From: Motacilla alba alba
Taxonomy: Eukaryota > Chordata > Aves > Passeriformes > Motacillidae
Assembly (NCBI RefSeq): GCF_015832195.1
Contig: NC_052020.1
Coordinates: forward strand, 9,244,254 to 9,308,253
Direction of reading: 5' to 3'
DNA: 64,000 nucleotides
The notes under the pieces are model-generated. The model was not told the DNA's origin, made no database searches, and saw only the letters and a list, made by a program, of their open reading frames with translations. Positions within the stretch are counted from its first letter, which is position 1; every line of letters starts with the position of its first letter. Below are positions 57,901 to 64,000 of the stretch, piece after piece. A program made the position numbers and the translations under genes.

Positions 57901-60900
57901 ATTCATTGCTGTTGGTTCAGCTTAACTCAGAGCGTAAGAAGTTTCATGAACTTCAATCCTAATTTATTTATAAGACCAATATCAGAGTCATTTCTCAGCA
58001 GTATGGAAGTGTGAGCTGTTTTCACATTGACAAGGTTGAACAGTAGCCAGAGGGTTGTGTATGAAGCCTCATGTCTCTCTTATTACTCATGGGCTGTTTC
58101 TCCTGTAAGACCATAAAATTCTGGTGTAAAAGACTCTGACCTGTCCTCCCCTAAGTAGAAAAGCCTTGGCTCATGGGCAAGCCTGGCTTTGGGGTGTGCC
58201 AGCTGCCCTCTGCTCTGTCTCAGACAGGCAAGAACGCGGCAGTTTTCTCTGTGTGTGGCTGAAAAAGAGCAATGATGTACCGAGGTCTCCTTTGCCATGA
58301 GAAGACACCCTGGGTTATTTCCCAGCACGAACCAATCCCAGATTTAGCATTGGAACAACAAGAAAAGACACTCCAATACACAGCACCACTAAGGAGGCTT
58401 TTCAAGGCATGTGGTGACTCTGCTGTGAGAATGTTGTTGGGGTGTTTTCTCAGTAGGGTTGGGGTTGGCCTCAGCCCTGGCCCACAGACTTCAGCAGGTG
58501 ACCCATCATGGCCAGTTTGCCACAGAAATAGAAAAGACTCCCCAGAGTAAAACACAGAGACCCTCCCCAGCCTACCTGTGGCAAGAACGACCTCCACCAC
58601 AATTATGGTGCTTGCCTCCTGCAGGCTCAACACATCTTTTCCAACAGCCTGTGGGAACATGGGAAAGAGATGGCTTAGGGACTTCCCGATCTCCAGCTCA
58701 TTCTCAAGGTCCGTGGGGGGCCCTTGTACCTTGTCCCTGTCATCACCACAGCTGTTCACTGTGTCTGGACAGCCTGGTCACAGGGGAACAAGAGCTCTGA
58801 AGATGAGTGGAGTGGATGAGCTGCAGCACGTCCCTGCTCTGTGTTCAGCTCCCAGCACAGTGCAGAGCACACGTTCTGGGGCAGTGTGGGGCAGGAGCAG
58901 CAGGTGTTGGCATCTCTCTGTGCCTGCCCATGGAGCCCCAGCAGTGCTGGGCCAGGCTGGTTCAGACAGCCCCCCAGGACATGGCACAGTGCCAGGCAGG
59001 CCTTAGGCAGGCGTGTGGACAAAGGGAACATCCAGCTTCTTACAAGTCCGAAGTTATTGACTGCTTCTTTGACCCAAGCAAAAAGAGGATTTGGATTCCT
59101 CCTTCTTTCCACACCTCTGACAAAATACCCAAGAAAACCTTACCTGGATGGTCACGGTTCCTGGGGACTCCAGCACCTTGTTGGTCAGGATGAGCCCATC
59201 CCTGGTTGCGATGAAATCAGTGCTGTTTTTGAGATAGTACTCAATGTTGGGGTTGACTTTCTGAAAGGCCAGAGAGTGGGTGATCAAACCACACTGTGCT
59301 TCACATGCATCTTCCCAACAACCCCTTGGCAGGATCTGTCCAAAACACCTGAGGTACGAGCAGGTGTGGAGAGTAATAAATAAACCTGGGCTGAGCAGGT
59401 GAGAAAGGCTGAACTCAACTGCGTTCACCCTCTTGTTCAGAGGCCAAGAGTATATAAAAAAAACATTAAAAAGAAAGTCCCAAGTCTTAATCCAGCTTGT
59501 GTTGGCAACTTTAGTACTTGCCTAAGCAAAACACACCTATGCAAGTGATGTGTGTGGGACTGGCTTTGGAAGAGGGGAGTCCTTGGAAGAGGGGAGCAGC
59601 TTCTCCCCATTACATCACACCCTAAGTGGTTCTGGTATCTGTGCAATTTCCAAGGGAATATAACATGGAACACTAAAGGACAACATGTGTTTGCCTATCC
59701 TCTCCTCCCCTCCCTCGTGTCTCCTGATCCTGCTTTAAGCCTGAAGCAGTGAGACAGAACACAGAGCACTTTCAGTTTCTTACATCAGGGAAATCCTGGT
59801 CCGTTGCTGTTATCACCAGGGGGGTGGAAGGATCTCCAGCTTGGTAGACGAAGCTTCTCAGGGGCAGCCCAACAAACACTGTCCCATTGTAGACCCTCTT
59901 CTCGAAGTAGGGTGGAAAGTTGCTTTTATTGATGACCTTGATCTCTACAGTGGCTACAGAGTATTTCCTGACATTGCTGACCTGGGTGGCCTGGAGAGAG
60001 AGAGAGAGAGATGCCAGACTTCTGCCCCTGATGAGACATGAAAGGACAGGCTCGATCTGAAGCCTTCATCAATTCAGGAGAACGTGCCCAGGGTGAATTT
60101 CCTTCTCTGTCACCACCCACACCTGAGGGGAAACTCTCAACTGCTGCAGGAGCTTTGCTTGTGGGTTGGTGCAGGACATAGGTCAAACACTGGGCCCTTC
60201 AGAAGAAAGGGAGTAACCAAGTTATTTTTGAGGTCACTGACTCCTGTCACAGCCAGGCTGCTGCTTCCTGGAAATCCAGCTGTGCTGGGTGGTTGGCTGT
60301 AATGTCATCACTTACCATAACTTGCAACAGAAAGGAATCTGGGGTAGTCACTATTTTGTTCATGGTTAGATTCCCTGTGTCTGCATCCACTGAGAACACT
60401 TCATTTGTATTCCCTAGAGAAAATGCAAAGACCATTCAGCCATCAGATTCCTTCATAAAGTGACCTGGAGCTCACAGGCTCCTTCTTCCACATCTTACTG
60501 AAAATACCCTCAAGGAATTTTCCTTGGGTAAATACCATTTACCCAAGTTAAAATGCTGTTTTCCTTGCCTGCCTGGCTGCTCCAAAGACTGGGAGTGATG
60601 GCCAGGCATGCAGAGGGACCCATTAGATATGTGTGAACCAAATTAAATGAGGCAGAACAACAAAGCTTTGCATTTCCAGGACCTAGGCCCACAGATTGTC
60701 AGTCTAAAGTGTGATGAATGCCCAGAGCCTCTGGTGCAATTTGAGGACTGAAAATCTCCATCCAGTTGCCAGTCTGCTCTGGGAATGCTTATTTCTCTCT
60801 GCTGGTTACAAAGGGAGTCTAGACACAAACCTTGTATTTATGTACAGGTAGAAATCAGATTCCTACATCTGTGGGGGAATCATAAAAGCACCTATGTTGG

Positions 60901-63900
60901 ATGCATGTTGTAAGATAAACAGAATTTTTAGTTATCTTCCTCACCCTGAGACACTGTGGGCTCTCTGTTGACAAGGATCTGAGTCACTGACTGTGGGGAG
61001 GGAGGTAACACTCCATCCAAATGCCAGTGGAATTTAATGTTCTTTAATGCATTTGGTATCAGGAGGATATTCACAACTGTGCTGCCACGAGGCATAATAG
61101 GTAAAGGGAGAGGAGCTTCACTTGACCAAGATGACCTTTGCCTTGATTCTTTTGGAATCAAGACTAGAACAGGGCAGATGAGAAAGTGACAATGTGCTGG
61201 GGAATAAAAACATAATTCTGGGCAATGAATAGAAATTAGGCTGATAGTGTGGGAATTTTAGGTACAGCTCAAAGACTGCATGAAAGTAGCATGATCAGAT
61301 TGACAAAATCACAGCTAAAAGCTTAAACATAAAACATGTCTCATCTCACAAAAAAACCAAAATCTTTTTGAAACATATTTCATTGAGATCGGTTTGTGGG
61401 ACTGTAATTAATTTTTTTTCTTCCTTTCTGTACAGTCTGTTTCTTCTACTTAATCAACAGTGTTCTGTGGCTCTAGTTATACTTCTGTGGCAGGAACAGA
61501 GGGGCAAATCCCAGGCCCTCCCTCTTGGCAGGTACCACAGGAGACATGAGCAGTGTTCCTTGTGGAAGGTGACGAGGTCTACTCACCCCCAACAATTCTG
61601 TACACGATCCTGTCGCTGATGGTGTAGTCAGGGTCCACAGCATAGATGGGTCCTGGCTCCAGGAGGAGCGGGTCTGGCTGCAACAGCAAGGCAAACAATC
61701 ACACACCACAAGGCAGGACCAGAGCAGCAACTGGAGCTCTCCCAGCCCACAGCAGATCCCATGGCTCTGCCTGGACAGAATGGGATTTATTGCCGGGAGG
61801 TGCCTGTGACAGGGTGGAGGTGAGACAGCCTTGGGCTGGTGTTCCAGCTCTTGCCTCTCCTGTGATGTGCTGTAGGAGCAGAGATAAGCAGTGCTGCTTG
61901 GGGTGGGGGATGATGAAGGCTCCCTGTTCTGCTGAATCATCTGCATTATACTGGAGACATGGAAGTGATTCAGTGCTTCCCACTGGGAACAGCCCCAGGG
62001 GCGCTGTCTGAGGCCTCCTGCTCACCGACATCTCGGAGATGTTGACCCTGCCGGAGTAGGGGCTGCTGATGCAGACGCTGGCGTCGTTGTGGAGCCGGGT
62101 GCAGGGCAGGAACCAGGGTGCCCGGGTGTCACTCTGCTTGATGGTGATGGTTATTGTTGCAGTGGCCATGTTGGTGGCCTCGGGGCTGGTCACAGGCCTG
62201 TCCTGCCCCCAAGGCAAAGCACAATCATGAGACACAAGTTTCCCTGCCACAACGAGGGCCCATCTGCCAAAAGCAGTGGACTGGGGCCCTTTAGCAATTG
62301 TCACTCTATTCTGTTTCATTAGGAATTTATGTGAGAGTAGCTCAAGCAGTAGGTTATCTCGTTCTGCTGACAAAAGTGAGCTGACTGCAGGTCTGTCACT
62401 GGAACTATGGAGAGGGAAAGGCTGCTCTGAATGCCCCCCTCCTCCTCCCAGGCCCCACCCTCCCTCCTGTTATCCCAGAGATGTCCCATCCAGACTCATC
62501 CTTCAGGTGAGAGGGACCATGCAAACAAGGCATTCTGCTCTTCCCAAACCACTTACCCTCGCATACAAGAGCAACGTTGTCGAATTAAATTTGTCGTAGT
62601 CCAATGCTCTTTGTAAATAAATTTCCGGGTTATTCACTCCCCTTATGGCAAAATAACCATCTGCGTTCTGGCAAGGGAAAAGGGAAAATTCTATAGCAGG
62701 CCCAATTACAGACACATTCCAAATCCTGCTCATTGCTGTCTTTGTCATCCCAATTGGACCTTTAATCCTGGGGACCTGGATGAGGGGCACTGTGGGAATG
62801 TCTGATCTCTTAATTTTTGGTACTGCACACTGGAGTTGCTTGGCTTGTCAGAAAGGTTTGTTCTTGTGAATTTCCTCTCCCAGACCTCCAGCTTTGACTA
62901 CCCACCTGCTCAGCAGCTTCTGGATTAAATCTGTCACCTCATTTATTTCCTATATTTAGCAAGTTGCCAACAATCCTTGATTTTGGGTCCCTAATAGCCA
63001 ACAATCTCACTTCCATGCACAAAAAAGGTCAAAGATGGCTCAACCTTTGAGAGCTGGCAGGATCACCTGCCTTAGCCTACCTAATACAGCGGGACTGAAA
63101 GAAACTGTAAAGCCAAGTTGAAGTATCATGCGTTGCATTTTACTCTATAACCTTTTGCACTTGCTTTGCTTCTCCTTTAATCTTATGCCTCTGAATTTGT
63201 AAATCCCTCTGGATTTACACCAATGTGAATGCAAAGTCTGATCCCAGAGGTGAAAAACTGGTGGTTTCTGTCCACAGAAACCTCATTTCCCTGGGGATAT
63301 AGAGGTAACAGAGGCACTGTCTGCTCTCTCCACAACACTTTTCAAAAATGCAAACATACATTTGGCTTTTGTCTTGAATTTCCTTTTGATTTTAGTTTAC
63401 AGCCAGCTCTTGCACTCTTGCTCTTGCTCTCTTGCACTCTAGGCTGGCATTGATTTAACTGTGTGCACAATCCGTTTCCTGTGCTGCTGTTGGCAGCTAG
63501 GGCAAGGACTGCTTTTCCCATCAGACTCAGTGCAATTCTGAGCTCCCTGAGGTGCAAAGGTCTCAACAAAACTTCCCTGAGTCACTATGGCTTTAAACAG
63601 TCTAGATGAATGTTTAATCTGTACAGTGCATTAGAAGTGTGAGCCATAAGAGAATTCAGTACCTGCAGGATCGATGGCTCTGTTCTGCAAACCAAATCAA
63701 TGTTTGAGTTTTGTAAAAGTTGAGCGAGCTAAATGCAGTGACCTTCTCCTCAAAGCTGGGGCTCTTCTGAATCCAGCTTCTCCAGAGCTACTGTTTGTCC
63801 CCAGAGCTGCTCACCTGCACTGTGGTAGTGAGTTCATAGTAGATGGTGTCCAGGTCAGCATCAGTAGCAGTTACTTCTCCACGGGCTACAATGGCTGTGT

Positions 63901-63979
63901 CCACTTCTGTATCCTGAACAAACACATTGTTGTAGTTATTGCCTGTGTGAAATGGATTGAAGTCCTCTCCCTGCTGACC
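54993..63979 (-). CDS. CDHR5: CDHR5, cadherin-related family member 5 (5' partial)
   Basis: Ten exons from right to left: 63815 to about 63979 (5' limit uncertain), 62557-62667, 62026-62202, 61587-61677, 60316-60413, 59784-59990, 59144-59260, 58576-58648, 56444-56604 and 54993-55580. The last nine sum to 541 codons in frame. Cadherin repeats show TATDADLDTIYYEL, LQRALDYDKFNSTTLLLYAR, APWFLPCTRL, GPIYAVDPDYTISDRIVYRI, VFSVDADTGNLTMNK and VITATDQDFPD. A transmembrane helix follows (MAILGGTLAALLLIALVLLG). The tail has an acidic block, VKSILKTDRHVGDDGYKAVW and the end GTDDSEI, aligning with the human end DDSYI. Human CDHR5 pairs with CDHR2 to tether intestinal and renal microvilli, its C-terminus binding USH1C. 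No mucin-like Ser/Thr/Pro repeat lies between the last cadherin repeat and the membrane helix. The signal peptide and first repeat lie beyond the window. Confidence 0.93.
56605..58575 (-). other. CDHR5: CDHR5 intron where mammals have a mucin-like region
   Basis: The intron joins the last cadherin exon (phase 1) to the transmembrane exon. I looked for a Ser/Thr/Pro-rich repeat exon on the minus strand and saw none. It also contains no CR1 end that I recognise. Confidence 0.55.
59994..60010 (+). repeat. CDHR5: (GA)n microsatellite forming a CDHR5 splice acceptor tract
   Basis: On the minus strand this is a pure CT run directly before the CAG that opens the exon 59784-59990. The polypyrimidine tract of this exon is therefore a microsatellite. 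Confidence 0.9.
62668..63814 (-). other. CDHR5: CDHR5 intron, no further exon seen
   Basis: The flanking exons join in phase 0 (TTTVQ to NADGYF) with good sites. Nothing else coding is recognisable. A CTTGCACTCT/CTTGCTCT-type short repeat lies near 63410-63440. Confidence 0.5.
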
Positions 63980-64000
63980 CTTCCTCAGCCCCACAGCACT

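Noticed and set aside
60928..61163. A coding-looking minus-strand frame between two CDHR5 exons, with acceptor and donor shapes 219 bases apart
   Set aside because: The required phase (1) reads into a stop after a few codons. The open frame is in another phase, and the neighbouring CDHR5 exons already join in frame and match the human protein without it.

Overview
This is vertebrate nuclear DNA, most probably from a bird. The genes have many short exons with GT-AG introns. Truncated CR1 LINE 3' ends are the only recognisable interspersed repeats. Promoters sit in very GC-rich CpG islands, and introns and intergenic gaps are short. Five genes or gene parts can be identified from their proteins. 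Exon limits were placed by eye from splice sites and reading frame, and in each spliced gene the phases close without a break.

Left part (1-32 kb). The order is ZFP91 (+, 5' end outside the window), CNTF (+), DTX4 (+) and MPEG1 (-). Human 11q12 has the same genes, as I remember it. ZFP91 is a five-finger C2H2 protein and ubiquitin ligase of the non-canonical NF-kB pathway. CNTF is a two-exon IL-6-family cytokine. DTX4 is a Deltex E3 ligase of Notch and innate immune signalling. MPEG1 (perforin-2) is a single-exon macrophage pore-forming protein that converges tail to tail with DTX4.

Middle part (32-50 kb). No protein gene is recognisable here. The region is an assembly of inverted duplications. 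A 1.8 kb segment at 32.65-34.46 kb returns inverted at 46.17-47.83 kb. A GC-rich palindrome is centred near 38.18 kb. Three copies (two facing each other, one at 48.2-48.8 kb) of a compact, apparently non-coding unit have the same layout: CACCTG boxes with GC boxes, a TTTAAA-like box, a long pyrimidine tract, a splice-acceptor-like CAG, and AATAAA beside a perfect 10-bp stem. A decayed tandem array of about 90-bp units fills 42.5-44.2 kb. This is the most novel part of the window.

Right part (50-64 kb). Next come the last two exons of a RAD51-like gene on the minus strand. The final exon is intact, but the one before it is frameshifted and decayed, so this looks like a partial duplicate. Then comes CDHR5 (-), an intestinal brush-border cadherin that runs off the right edge. 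In humans CDHR5 is at 11p15.5, far from DTX4 and MPEG1. The repeat-rich middle therefore lies where two separately conserved blocks meet.
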